From positions 1-57,145 of the forward strand of contig JAGBIJ010000023.1 in NCBI GenBank assembly GCA_017935045.1: a stretch of 57,145 nucleotides of DNA, read 5' to 3'. The DNA is from Muribaculaceae bacterium. GTDB taxonomy: Bacteria; Bacteroidota; Bacteroidia; Bacteroidales; Muribaculaceae. The position numbers and the translations under genes are program-made. Below the pieces are notes generated by a model. It saw nothing but the letters and a program-made list of their open reading frames with translations, did no database searches and was not told where the DNA came from. Shown here one piece after another: positions 1 to 7,341 of this stretch. Each line of letters begins with the position of its first letter. Position 1 is the stretch's first letter.

Positions 1-120
1 ATGCGCAAGTATGCGTTGGAAATGCTTAAAAAGCAGAATGACAAACTAAGCCTTAAACGCAGGCGCAAGAAGTGTGGCCGTAATATTGAATATCTCCTCA
101 AGGTTTTTAAGGAAAGTTAA
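1..120 (+). mobile_element. C-terminal fragment of a transposase (ISAs1-like)
   Basis: An open frame runs from the window edge to a TAA at 118-120 and encodes 39 residues rich in Lys/Arg. The pattern (YALEMLKK, then SLKRRRKKCGRNIEYLLKV) resembles the basic tail of ISAs1/H-repeat DDE transposases, which typically end in a KRK-rich stretch followed by a YL-L-L motif. The first codon is ATG, but the gene may simply continue left of the window, so this could be the end of an intact transposase or a remnant. Nothing recognisable follows for about 150 bases (121-276). The family assignment rests on remembered motif shape only. Confidence 0.45.
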
Positions 121-276
121 ATCTCATGCGCCAGCCCTGATGATTTGCTTATTGTTATTTGTTGTAGAGAGATATATTATTGTTTCTGTTAAATGTATAG
201 ATAATAATAGAAGTAAATAAAAAGCGTCTTTCAGCACACCTTGTATAGTCTATAACTATGTTTAAATCAGTAAGTT

Positions 277-561
277 ATGAACTTTTCTCTTTCTGGGCTT
301 AATCTCAATTCCATTGAAATACTTCCGAGCTTTGAAACCCGCGCAGCGTTTGCCGTTAATTCGGCTATCGTGTTCCGCGAGGACGTGAATATTGTGCCAA
401 CCATCGTAGATGATACGCTCTCATACGTTCCGCGGATGCTGTGACAATCAGATGCCGTTCGAATTGCTCGCGCTCGTCGAGAAGATGAAACGTTGGCAAC
501 CTGCCGGTGCTTCAACGCCGAGGTCTGCTACGGTTCGGTGCTGCAATACTGCGCCAACTAA
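277..561 (+). pseudogene. Frameshifted relic of a phage portal-like protein
   Basis: An ATG at 277 opens 55 codons and stops at 442-444, but the protein sense continues by changing frame. Frame 1 gives PSFETRAAFAVNSAIVF and VDDTLSYVP, another frame (about 443-484) gives DNQMPFELLALVEK, and frame 1 resumes with DETLATCRCFNAEVCYGSV up to a TAA at 559-561. The order DN-MPF---L-L-E-DE----C--FN---CYG resembles the N-terminal part of portal proteins in Bacteroidales phages; this is from memory and tentative. Two compensating frameshifts and the missing C-terminal bulk indicate a dead gene. It sits next to a transposase tail and an ORF6N gene, which fits a decayed prophage or mobile island. Confidence 0.4.
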
Positions 562-605
562 GCGTCCGCTCCGATCAAGTCGGCAGTCGATAACTATCTT
601 TGCGT

Positions 606-1004
606 ATGGAATCTACGCAAGAAAACAAGTTATCAATACAAGATACATCGAAAACCGAACAGGTCACATATCGTGACCGGTCAGTAAATCCCATAGGAAA
701 CTGTATCCTTACCCTGAGAGGCAAACATGTAATGATTGACCGAGATCTGGCGGAATTGTATGGGGTTGAAACCAAACGACTTAATGAACAAGTTAAACGT
801 AATGTAGAATGTGTCCCTGAGCATTTTAGATTTCAGCTCTCAAATCAGGAGAGAGATGAACTGGTCGCAAATTGCGACCAGTTCAGTGCCCTCAAGTCCT
901 CAACAGTCTATCCGTTCGCAATTACCGATCAGGGAGTCGCTATGCTTTTCGTTGTATTGAAAAGCGGAACAGCCGTATATACAGGCATCTGCTTCAATTC
1001 GTAA
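606..1004 (+). pseudogene. Truncated ORF6N (KilA-N-like) domain protein
   Basis: 132 codons if started at the ATG at 606; a TTG six bases earlier is in frame but overlaps a TATCTTTG promoter box at 595-602, so the ATG is preferred and the message would be nearly leaderless. Residues about 35-120 carry the ORF6N signature: a TLRGKHVMIDRDLAELYGVE segment, then LNEQVKRN and a P-HFRFQL segment, then ITDQGVAMLF and VLKSGTAV. ORF6N domains occur in phage and mobile-element DNA-binding regulators. The usual helix after LKS-TA (roughly I-IM-AF--MR) is absent; the frame ends in GICFNS and a stop, while a neighbouring frame reads QASASIRK, suggesting a frameshift near 970. It could still make a short DNA-binding protein. 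Confidence 0.6.
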
Positions 1005-1103
1005 GCAACTGCCCATTCCCTTGCGTAGCTGTCTGCCTGCGTGAACTATATCAAAGGTGCTGAAAAGACACGAACAATCAGAGAATTTTCGTAAATTTGC
1101 AGA

Positions 1104-2048
1104 ATGAAATTTGAAAAACCGCCTTTAACATATAAGCAGCAAATCGAGCTTCTGAAAAGCCGAGGCTTGGTATTCGATGATGAGCAGAAAGCCGAGCTGC
1201 AATTATCGAATGTCAGCTATTTCAGACTGAGTGCATATATGCTCCCTTTCAAGAAAAATATTCACTCTGAAATAGTAGACGAGTTCCGATTTGGCACAAA
1301 CTGGAAATCGGTCTATGACTTGTACGTGTTTGACAGAAAATTGCGACTCTTGGTATTCGATGCTATTGAGAAAATTGAGGTCGCAATACGATGTCAGTTG
1401 GTATATGTCCTATCACACAAATACGGTTCGCATTGGCAGGATAATCCGGCAATATTGAAAGATCCACACGTCATTACCCTTAATGACGGAAGCAGTAAAA
1501 CTGTGGACGTTTACACCGATATTCAAAATCATATTGCCGAGCAATTGATCAGCCAGCAAGCCGAGCTGTTTATAAAGCACTACCACGAGACCTACGACGA
1601 GCCTCACAATCCGCCATCGTGGATGAGTGTCGAGGTAATGTACTTCAATCAACTGTCGAAAATATGTTCCAATCTTCGGAAACGAGCCGACAAGGTTGCG
1701 ATTGCAAAGCATTTCTCGCTTCCACCCGATGAATTAATATCTTGGTTGCATACAATCAATTATGTGCGGAATATCTGTGCACATCATGCACGATTGTGGA
1801 ATAGAGAGATAAAGATAGTACCGTCGGTACTGCGATTTTCCAGAGACAAGATTTGGATTTCCAATCCGACACAGGCTAAGAGGAGCAAGATTTATTATAC
1901 CTTGTGTATGATAAATTACTTGTTACAGTCGGTCAATCCTAACTCCTCATTTTCGGAGCGCCTAAAGCAGTTGATTTCCGATTATTCTCCGAAAATAAAT
2001 GCGATGGGGTTCCCGGAGAATTGGAAAAACGAAGAAATTTGGAAATAA
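1104..2048 (+). CDS. Abi family protein (Abi_2, AbiD/AbiF-like) with HEPN motif
   Basis: 314 residues, the normal size for Abi_2 (AbiD/AbiF) abortive-infection proteins. The N-terminal block (KPPLTYKQQIELLKSRGL, then LSNVSYFRLSAYMLPF) is typical of the family. Near residues 220-237 it reads NYVRNICAHHARLWNREI, matching the R-x4-6-H motif of HEPN RNases together with the HH-RLWNR signature. By family knowledge these proteins abort phage infection, probably by cleaving RNA; this activity is inferred. A TAAATTTG box (1095-1102 region) ends a few bases before the ATG, so the message is probably leaderless. It is the only clearly intact protein gene in the first 2.6 kb, among phage and transposon debris and with AT-richer codons than the genes after 2690. 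Confidence 0.85.
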   Translation: MKFEKPPLTYKQQIELLKSRGLVFDDEQKAELQLSNVSYFRLSAYMLPFKKNIHSEIVDEFRFGTNWKSVYDLYVFDRKLRLLVFDAIEKIEVAIRCQLVYVLSHKYGSHWQDNPAILKDPHVITLNDGSSKTVDVYTDIQNHIAEQLISQQAELFIKHYHETYDEPHNPPSWMSVEVMYFNQLSKICSNLRKRADKVAIAKHFSLPPDELISWLHTINYVRNICAHHARLWNREIKIVPSVLRFSRDKIWISNPTQAKRSKIYYTLCMINYLLQSVNPNSSFSERLKQLISDYSPKINAMGFPENWKNEEIWK

Positions 2049-2060
2049 TGTGCCTAAAAT

Positions 2061-2091
2061 TTTGGCGTTTCAAAAAATAGTAGTAACTTTG
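2061..2091 (+). promoter_or_regulatory. Bacteroidetes-type promoter for candidate small RNA
   Basis: TTTG at 2061-2064 and TAACTTTG at 2084-2091 are separated by 19 bases, a full match to the -33/-7 consensus. It lies directly after the Abi gene stop and has no protein gene downstream within 500 bases, so it most likely drives the short transcript ending at the hairpin at 2131-2167. Confidence 0.7.
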
Positions 2092-2097
2092 CGGAAC

Positions 2098-2180
2098 AAA
2101 ACTGGCAACACATCGTTTACAAGATAACAAGCCTCTCAGGCGTCCGAAAGGAGCATACTTGAGGGGCGTTCTTTATTTTA
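2098..2180 (+). ncRNA. Candidate small RNA with intrinsic terminator
   Basis: The promoter at 2061-2091 predicts a start near 2098. About 33 bases later comes a 10-pair stem (2131-2140 with 2158-2167, including G-U pairs), a 17-base loop, and a T-rich run (2168-2180). The transcript would be about 80 bases with no convincing ORF. The sequence is not recognised from any known family. Alternatively the hairpin also terminates the Abi gene and the promoter is spurious; the exact 19-base spacing argues against chance. Confidence 0.5.
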
Positions 2181-2319
2181 GGTCATTGCTATCTTTAGCG
2201 TTGGCCTAATATTTTCACAGCAAAGAGCCGCCCCGGTCAGTGGATACTTTAAAAATGCGACTGAGTTCAATCCCTCAGCCGCTATATTATGATATGGAAT
2301 CAGTCACTGACAAGTGTGT

Positions 2320-2542
2320 TTACAGAACTTTCCACTTGCCTCTCCTTGCAGAACCGACACGAATAAGCTTGCTGGTTTTCTTCAACTCGGAAATAATTCT
2401 GTCAATACTACTCTTTGACTGATTGGTTGCTTTGGCAATTTCTGCTATTGTCATATTAGCAATAGCACCAATCAACGTCAAAACCTACTCGGAAAGTGTT
2501 TTTTCAATATCATCAACGTCATTTGACGTTAATTGACGTTAA
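2320..2542 (-). pseudogene. C-terminal winged-helix relic of an AlbA_2/RecG-like ATP-binding protein
   Basis: Read on the minus strand, 2542 to 2320 gives NDVDDIEKTLSE, an in-frame TAG, then LIGAIANMTIAEIAKATNQS, a helix with SIDRIISELKK, and GSARRGKWKVL before a TAA. This is the usual C-terminal winged-helix ending of Schlafen AlbA_2/RecG-like proteins (IAE-A---S---V-R-I--LK, ending G-W-V). The N-terminal domains are missing and a stop interrupts the frame, so it is a remnant. The short tandem repeat of TGACGTTAAT at about 2524-2543 lies at its broken edge. The remaining bases of the 2049-2693 gap hold only the small-RNA locus and the panB promoter. Confidence 0.6.
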
Positions 2543-2633
2543 TCGGGAGCTCAAATCGGACTTCTGAGGTGGAGAGGGAAGCGCCCAGATGATTTTCCAT
2601 TGACTTCGCATCGTTACCTGTTTGCTGTTTTCT

Positions 2634-2664
2634 TTTGCTATATCACATAAAATCGTTACCTTTG
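2634..2664 (+). promoter_or_regulatory. panB promoter
   Basis: TTTG at 2634-2637 and TACCTTTG at 2657-2664, 19 bases apart, match the Bacteroidetes housekeeping consensus. Transcription should start near 2671, leaving a leader of about 23 bases before the panB ATG at 2694. Confidence 0.8.
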
Positions 2665-2693
2665 CAGCCTGACTAAGAAATCAAAATACAGAT

Positions 2694-3515
2694 ATGTCAA
2701 CCAACACTACAGACAACACACGGAAGGTGACGACGCGCCGTCTGATAGAGATGAAGCAGCGCGGCGAAAAGATAGCCATGCTTACGGCATACGACTATTC
2801 TTCCGCGAAAATAGTAGACGAAGCCGGTGTCGATGTGATACTGGTGGGAGATTCGGCTTCCAATGTCATGGCCGGAAATGTCACGACCCTGCCTATCACT
2901 CTTGACCAGATGATATACCATGGCAAGAGCGTGATGAAGGCCGTGAAACGCGCTCTGGTGGTCGTAGACATGCCTTTCGGCACGTATCAGGGCAATTCCA
3001 AGGAGGCGCTCGCCTCAGCCATACGCATAATGAAGGAGAGCCATGCCGAGGCCGTGAAACTTGAAGGTGGCGTAGAAATCAGGGAGAGCATAGAGCGCAT
3101 ACTCAGCGCGGGTATCCCTGTGTGCGGTCATCTGGGTCTCACTCCGCAGAGTATCAATAAGTTCGGCACGTATGCCGTACGCGCTCGCCAGGAGGCAGAG
3201 GCTGAAAAGCTGATAAGCGACGCCCGTATGCTGGACGAGATAGGCTGCTTTGCCATAGTGATAGAGAAGGTACCTGCCGAGCTGGCCGCGCGTGTGGCCC
3301 AGGAGGTAAGGGTGCCGGTAATAGGCATAGGCGCCGGCGGAGGCTGCGATGGACAGGTGCTCGTGATGCACGATATGCTTGGCATAAACAAGGGGTTCTC
3401 TCCGCGTTTCCTGCGCCGTTATGCCGATCTGGCCGGAATAATGGATACGGCCATAAAGCAGTATATCACGGACGTGAAGGACGGCGATTTCCCCAACGGG
3501 GAGGAGTCTTACTGA
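2694..3515 (+). CDS. panB: 3-methyl-2-oxobutanoate hydroxymethyltransferase
   Basis: 273 residues, full length for PanB. It transfers a hydroxymethyl group from 5,10-methylene-tetrahydrofolate to 2-oxoisovalerate to make ketopantoate, the first committed step of pantothenate/CoA synthesis, in the cytoplasm. The TIM-barrel signatures are present: [11 protein letters not shown] (metal-ligand Asp about 53), [10 protein letters not shown] (Asp about 92), VKLEGG (Lys about 122, Glu about 124), GHLGLTPQS, and VIEKVP with the catalytic Glu about 191. It is monocistronic: its own promoter lies just upstream and a strong hairpin follows, facing a convergent porin-like gene. No other pan gene is nearby. 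Confidence 0.97.
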   Translation: MSTNTTDNTRKVTTRRLIEMKQRGEKIAMLTAYDYSSAKIVDEAGVDVILVGDSASNVMAGNVTTLPITLDQMIYHGKSVMKAVKRALVVVDMPFGTYQGNSKEALASAIRIMKESHAEAVKLEGGVEIRESIERILSAGIPVCGHLGLTPQSINKFGTYAVRARQEAEAEKLISDARMLDEIGCFAIVIEKVPAELAARVAQEVRVPVIGIGAGGGCDGQVLVMHDMLGINKGFSPRFLRRYADLAGIMDTAIKQYITDVKDGDFPNGEESY

Positions 3516-3538
3516 CAGACGGATACGGATATAGAGAT

Positions 3539-3572
3539 GGCGGCGCGCAGGTAGAGATACCTGCGCGCCGCC
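3539..3572. terminator. Bidirectional terminator between panB and the convergent barrel gene
   Basis: A perfect 15-pair stem (3539-3553 with 3558-3572) closes on a GAGA loop between two convergent stop codons. There is no strong T-run on either side, so termination strength is uncertain, but position and stem strength fit a shared terminator. Confidence 0.75.
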
Positions 3573-3593
3573 TCTGGATTATACGGTAAAAAG

Positions 3594-4292
3594 TCAGAAG
3601 TTATAGCCCAGTGTGAAGTGTACAGCGTTGTCGTGCATGGTCACGGCTCCTGATGTGCCCTTTATCATGTTGCACATCCCTATGTCGCCGGTAACGCCTA
3701 CGTAGTAGTTCTTGGCGAACGTCAGGCCTGCGCCGAAACGCCATGCGCAGTCCACGCGGTTCATACCGTTGTCGTCGCGGTACAGAGTGCCGGATGAGTG
3801 GATATCATGTCCGGCTATCGGCTCGGTAGTCACATAATAGTCGTTGGAGATGCCGACATTGAGTACCGGGCCTGTCATTATGGCCAGGCTGATATCGGGA
3901 GTGAAGTCGAAGTGATAGCCGAACTGTACGGGTACCTGTACGCCGAATTTGCGCAGGGAGCGGTTTTTGAAAGCTTTGACTGCTTTTCCGAGAGCTTCAG
4001 GCTCGATGGACTCGGTGTTGTAGTAGAAAGTCACGCCCGGCTCGATGTAGAAGTTGGCCACCAGAGGCTGGTTGTAGACCAGGCCGAGGCTGACGCCGGA
4101 ACCGATGCCGAAGACTTTGGTCTTGCCCAGATCAGCGGTTTTTACCTTGCCGGGGCAGGAAAGATCATAAGAGGCACGCAGGCCGAAGTAGGAGTGATTG
4201 TCAGGATTGTTCAGCAGATAGCTCTGGGCTGACGCTCCGAGAGCCGTGAGGCATACTGCCGCGCTGAGGAGGAATTTTTTCATAATCTTCAT
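3594..4292 (-). CDS. Outer-membrane beta-barrel protein (PorT-like family)
   Basis: 232 residues. A signal peptide is clear (KKFLLSAAVCLTALGASAQ, cleavage after about residue 23). The rest alternates polar and hydrophobic residues with repeated aromatic strand ends (YFGLRASYDLS, NFYIEPGVTFYYN, GYHFDFTPDISLAIMTGPV) and finishes in FTLGYNF, a typical C-terminal barrel strand. The pattern matches the small PorT/OMP_b-brl_2 barrels common in Bacteroidales, whose cargo is mostly unknown. The ATG three codons downstream (MKKFLL) is an equally good start. A TAACTTTG box at 4319-4326 (minus) lies just upstream, without a clear -33 box. A similar barrel is encoded at 35666-36349. Confidence 0.75.
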   Translation of the reverse strand: MKIMKKFLLSAAVCLTALGASAQSYLLNNPDNHSYFGLRASYDLSCPGKVKTADLGKTKVFGIGSGVSLGLVYNQPLVANFYIEPGVTFYYNTESIEPEALGKAVKAFKNRSLRKFGVQVPVQFGYHFDFTPDISLAIMTGPVLNVGISNDYYVTTEPIAGHDIHSSGTLYRDDNGMNRVDCAWRFGAGLTFAKNYYVGVTGDIGMCNMIKGTSGAVTMHDNAVHFTLGYNF

Positions 4293-4422
4293 AGTTTTTA
4301 TAATTTGGTTTTACGCTGCAAAGTTATTATAAATATCCATAGAGATGCGTTCAGCCGGATATTTTGACCACATTTTTCGCCCAAAAGCCCAACATTCGTG
4401 CATCCTTATATGACAAACAGAC

Positions 4423-4453
4423 AAAAAATCCCGGCTCGGGAGCGGGCCGGGAG
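4423..4453 (-). terminator. Terminator of the sufB-to-lipoprotein cluster
   Basis: CCCGGC (4430-4435) pairs with GCCGGG (4446-4451). On the minus strand the stem is followed by a run of six Ts (A-run at 4423-4428). It lies 25 bases past the stop of the lipoprotein gene. Confidence 0.75.
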
Positions 4454-4477
4454 GAAGTATGCTGTCGTAAGCGGCTG

Positions 4478-5320
4478 TTACTCTCCGAGGGGCGCGGAGC
4501 GCAAATTGTAAACAAATTCTTTGCCGTTATAGTTCACGAAATTGCCTGTAAGCGTGTAGTAGTACGGCGTGGTATCGGAATCCCTTTTCAGCGCCAGCTC
4601 TCCGTCGAATACGCCTGTGATCATCCCCTGGCCATTGTCTTCGTGCATGTTGATGGTAAAGATGTAGTTGCCGTCAGACTCGGTCAGCTTGCCGACCTCG
4701 CCGTCAAGATACAGGTAGGCTCCGGCCGGCGAGGTGGAGTACTGATACTTACCTTTTACCTCTTTGTCGGCGAAGTCGAAGCCGATTTTGAAATTCTTTA
4801 CCGTATATCGGTCTATGCCGCCGGTCAGCTCTATGTCGCCGGTGCCAAGCAGCCTGACTGCGGTCGAGAACGCTACTTTCTCCGGTATTTCGTCGCTGTC
4901 GAACTCAAGGGTAATCTCTCCTGTCTCGCCCGGTTTGAGCTTGAGGAGCTTGAGCTGCTCTTCTGCGGCGTCATCGTTTTTCTCAGGAGTCTCGGTCTCT
5001 ATTTTTTTACCGTTGGCATCCAGCAGTGTATAGCCGAATCCGGCCAAAGCGAGAGCGTCGCCGGCATCTTTGGCGGAAATCAGAGCTACGGTCTCGGGTG
5101 TGAAGGGCAGAGAGACATCGGTGCGCTTGATTTTGATTGTCACGGAGCAATCGCCGTCATCGGCGAACTGGACAGGATATTTCTCATCGACTATTTCGAA
5201 GCATTTGGCCAGAGGCCCTTCCGGAGTTGTGGAGGCGGGGGTCACGAAGGCTTCTTTACTGCAGCCTGTAAGCAGGCAGACAAGAATCAGCGCGCAGGCT
5301 GAGAGCAGATTTTTTGTCAT
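4478..5320 (-). CDS. Predicted lipoprotein of unknown function
   Basis: 280 residues with a lipoprotein signal peptide (LILVCLLTGC, lipid-modified Cys at 20), so it should be anchored on the periplasmic face of the inner membrane or in the outer membrane. The mature part is acidic and beta-rich. A Glu/Lys-rich segment (about 115-135) precedes LKLKPGETGEITLEFDSDE, and the second half reads like a lipocalin- or DUF-type sandwich (YTLTGNFVNYNGKEFVYNL near the end). No family is recognised. It follows yraN by 57 bases in the same direction, but a TATATTTG box at 5355-5362 (minus) suggests it can also be transcribed alone. A terminator follows at 4423-4453. Confidence 0.75.
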   Translation of the reverse strand: MTKNLLSACALILVCLLTGCSKEAFVTPASTTPEGPLAKCFEIVDEKYPVQFADDGDCSVTIKIKRTDVSLPFTPETVALISAKDAGDALALAGFGYTLLDANGKKIETETPEKNDDAAEEQLKLLKLKPGETGEITLEFDSDEIPEKVAFSTAVRLLGTGDIELTGGIDRYTVKNFKIGFDFADKEVKGKYQYSTSPAGAYLYLDGEVGKLTESDGNYIFTINMHEDNGQGMITGVFDGELALKRDSDTTPYYYTLTGNFVNYNGKEFVYNLRSAPLGE

Positions 5321-5377
5321 TAGAATAATTGTTTTATAAGGTTAAAATTTTCAGCAAATATACTAATAATTTTTGAA

Positions 5378-5776
5378 TCAGCGGGCCATCAGTGGAGGAA
5401 GAAACGCATCTTCGATGTGGCGCAGGCTGTAATCCGCCGGTGTCCCGGATATTCCGATGATATCGAAGCGGTAGAAGTAGTCATGTTCCTGTTCGTTGAG
5501 ATATGCGTCGGCGGCGAAACAGAGGAAGCGCATCTTGCGGCTGTCGACTGCTTCCAGAGGGTCGGTGTCGGAGTCCGTGCGGGCCTTGACTTCTACGAAT
5601 ATCATTGTGTCATCCTGCTGGGCTATGATGTCTATTTCCTTTTTTGACGCGCCGTAGCGCCAGCGTCGTTCGCGTACGGTGTAGCCCTTGGCACGCAGAT
5701 AGTCGGCGGCCAGTTCTTCTGCCTGTTCGCCCCATTCGTATGCCTGATTGCGTGGCTTGTCCATGTTATTACACAT
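5378..5776 (-). CDS. yraN: YraN family (UPF0102) nuclease-fold protein
   Basis: 132 residues, standard for YraN/UPF0102. It has the restriction-endonuclease-like core: GEQAEELAADYLRAKGY, then KKEIDIIAQ (Glu 47, Asp 49) and FVEVKAR (Glu 62, Lys 64), which corresponds to the D/E-x-K active-site pattern. The cellular role is not established; in several bacteria these genes sit near ribosome or DNA-uptake genes. Here it is four bases downstream of yifB/comM, a coupling seen in many phyla and suggestive of a shared role in handling incoming DNA. A second in-frame ATG at residue 5 (MDKPRNQ) is a possible start. Confidence 0.93.
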   Translation of the reverse strand: MCNNMDKPRNQAYEWGEQAEELAADYLRAKGYTVRERRWRYGASKKEIDIIAQQDDTMIFVEVKARTDSDTDPLEAVDSRKMRFLCFAADAYLNEQEHDYFYRFDIIGISGTPADYSLRHIEDAFLPPLMAR

Positions 5777-5780
5777 CCTC

Positions 5781-7325
5781 TTAGAAAATCTGTCCGTATG
5801 TGCCGCGGTCCAGGTTGCGGTAAGTGATGGCTTCGGCTATGTGGCGAGGCAGCACCCCGGGACTGCCGTCGAGGTCCGCTATGGTGCGCGCCACGCGCAG
5901 TATGCGGTCGAAAGCGCGAGCCGACATGTTGTGGCGCTCCATGGCCATACGCAGTCTCTCCAGTCCTTCGGAGTCAGGCCAGGCATAGCGGCGCAGCTGG
6001 CGCGAACTCATCTGGGCGTTGCAGTAGACACCTTTCTCCTCTCTGAAGCGCTCCTGCTGCACGGTGCGCGCTTTCACGACGCGGGCGCGTATGTCGGTGC
6101 TGCTTTCGCTTCTGGCCGTCGATGCGATTTCGGCGAAAGCTACCGGCTGGATTTCCACCTGCAGGTCTATGCGGTCCAGCAGCGGCCCGGAGATACGGTT
6201 CATGTACCGCTGCACCTGAGCCGGCGCGCAGGTACACCGGCGTGTAGGATGGCCGTAATAGCCGCAGGGGCATGGATTCATGCTGGCTACGAGCATGAAC
6301 GAGGCTGGATAGTCCACGCTGTATTTGGCCCGCGAGACGGTAATCACGCGGTCTTCTATGGGCTGGCGCAGTACCTCGAGCACGGTGCGGGGAAACTCGG
6401 GGAATTCATCGAGAAACAGTACCCCGTTGTGGGCCAGACTGATTTCGCCGGGCTGGGGCGAGGTGCCTCCTCCGACCAGGGCCACCGGGCTGACCGTATG
6501 GTGGGGAGCCCGGAAGGGGCGCCTGGTCATAAGCATTGAGCCGCGTCCCAGCTTGCCGGCCACAGAGTGGATTTTGGTCGTTTCCAGAGCCTCATGCAGA
6601 CTCAGAGGGGGCATGATGGTGGGCAGCCGCTTGGCCATCATGCTCTTGCCTGAGCCGGGAGGTCCGATCAGCAATATGTTGTGGCCTCCGGCGCAAGCGA
6701 CTTCAAAGGCTCGCTTTACCGACTCCTGTCCCTTGACATCGGAGAAATCCAGGTCGAAATTGTCGGCGTGCAGATGAAATTCGCGGCGAGTGTCGACCAC
6801 TGTAGGCTGCAGGGTGGAATTGCCGTTGAGCAGGTCTATGGCCTGAATCAGATTCTCTACTCCGTAGACCTCTATATCGTTGACCACGGCGGCCTCCGTG
6901 GCGTTGGCAGCCGGCACTATCATCTTTCGGAAACCGTTCTGACGGGCCTTCACGGCCATGGGCAGCACTCCCTTGACGGGCAGCACCGTGCCGTCAAGGC
7001 TCAGTTCTCCGGCTATCATGCAGGAGGCAAGCTCCGGATTGGTTATGTTCTCGTTGGCAGCCAGTATGCCCAACGCCATGGGCAGGTCGAAGCCGGCGCC
7101 CTCCTTCTTGACATCGGCAGGGGCGAGGTTGATGGTTATGCGGCGGTGGGGATAGACCACCCGGCTCTCTTTTATGGCCGAGACGATGCGCGTATAGCTC
7201 TCCTTGACGGCTGTGTCAGGCAGACCGACGATGGTAAACAGTGTCCCCTTGTCGACGACCGTCTCGATGGTCACGATGAAGGCTTCGATGCCGTGGACGG
7301 CTGCTGAGTATATCTTGGAAAGCAT
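5781..7325 (-). CDS. comM: YifB/ComM family Mg-chelatase-like AAA+ ATPase
   Basis: 514 residues, full length. Residues 1-170 form the N-terminal Lon-protease-like ChlI domain (GIEAFIVTIETVVDKG, then VGLPDTAVKES). The AAA+ core follows: Walker A GPPGSGKS (221-228), Walker B GVLFLDEFPEF (301-311), a Cys cluster CPCGYYGHPTRRCTC (352-366), and the Mg_chelatase C-terminal helical lid (RAFDRILRVARTIADLDG). ComM is a hexameric branch-migration helicase that helps integrate transformed single-stranded DNA; whether this organism is transformable cannot be told from here. It lies inside the sufB cluster, 16 bases after the thioredoxin-like lipoprotein gene, and leads into yraN. Confidence 0.95.
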   Translation of the reverse strand: MLSKIYSAAVHGIEAFIVTIETVVDKGTLFTIVGLPDTAVKESYTRIVSAIKESRVVYPHRRITINLAPADVKKEGAGFDLPMALGILAANENITNPELASCMIAGELSLDGTVLPVKGVLPMAVKARQNGFRKMIVPAANATEAAVVNDIEVYGVENLIQAIDLLNGNSTLQPTVVDTRREFHLHADNFDLDFSDVKGQESVKRAFEVACAGGHNILLIGPPGSGKSMMAKRLPTIMPPLSLHEALETTKIHSVAGKLGRGSMLMTRRPFRAPHHTVSPVALVGGGTSPQPGEISLAHNGVLFLDEFPEFPRTVLEVLRQPIEDRVITVSRAKYSVDYPASFMLVASMNPCPCGYYGHPTRRCTCAPAQVQRYMNRISGPLLDRIDLQVEIQPVAFAEIASTARSESSTDIRARVVKARTVQQERFREEKGVYCNAQMSSRQLRRYAWPDSEGLERLRMAMERHNMSARAFDRILRVARTIADLDGSPGVLPRHIAEAITYRNLDRGTYGQIF

Positions 7326-7341
7326 AAGCGGCAGAGTGGTG

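Noticed and set aside
2240-2422. 60-codon plus-strand ORF between the Abi gene and panB
   Set aside because: The same DNA read on the minus strand gives a recognisable winged-helix relic.
4364-5302. 312-codon plus-strand ORF opposite the lipoprotein gene
   Set aside because: The minus-strand frame has a clear lipoprotein signal and an operon position; the plus frame lacks a start context and domains.
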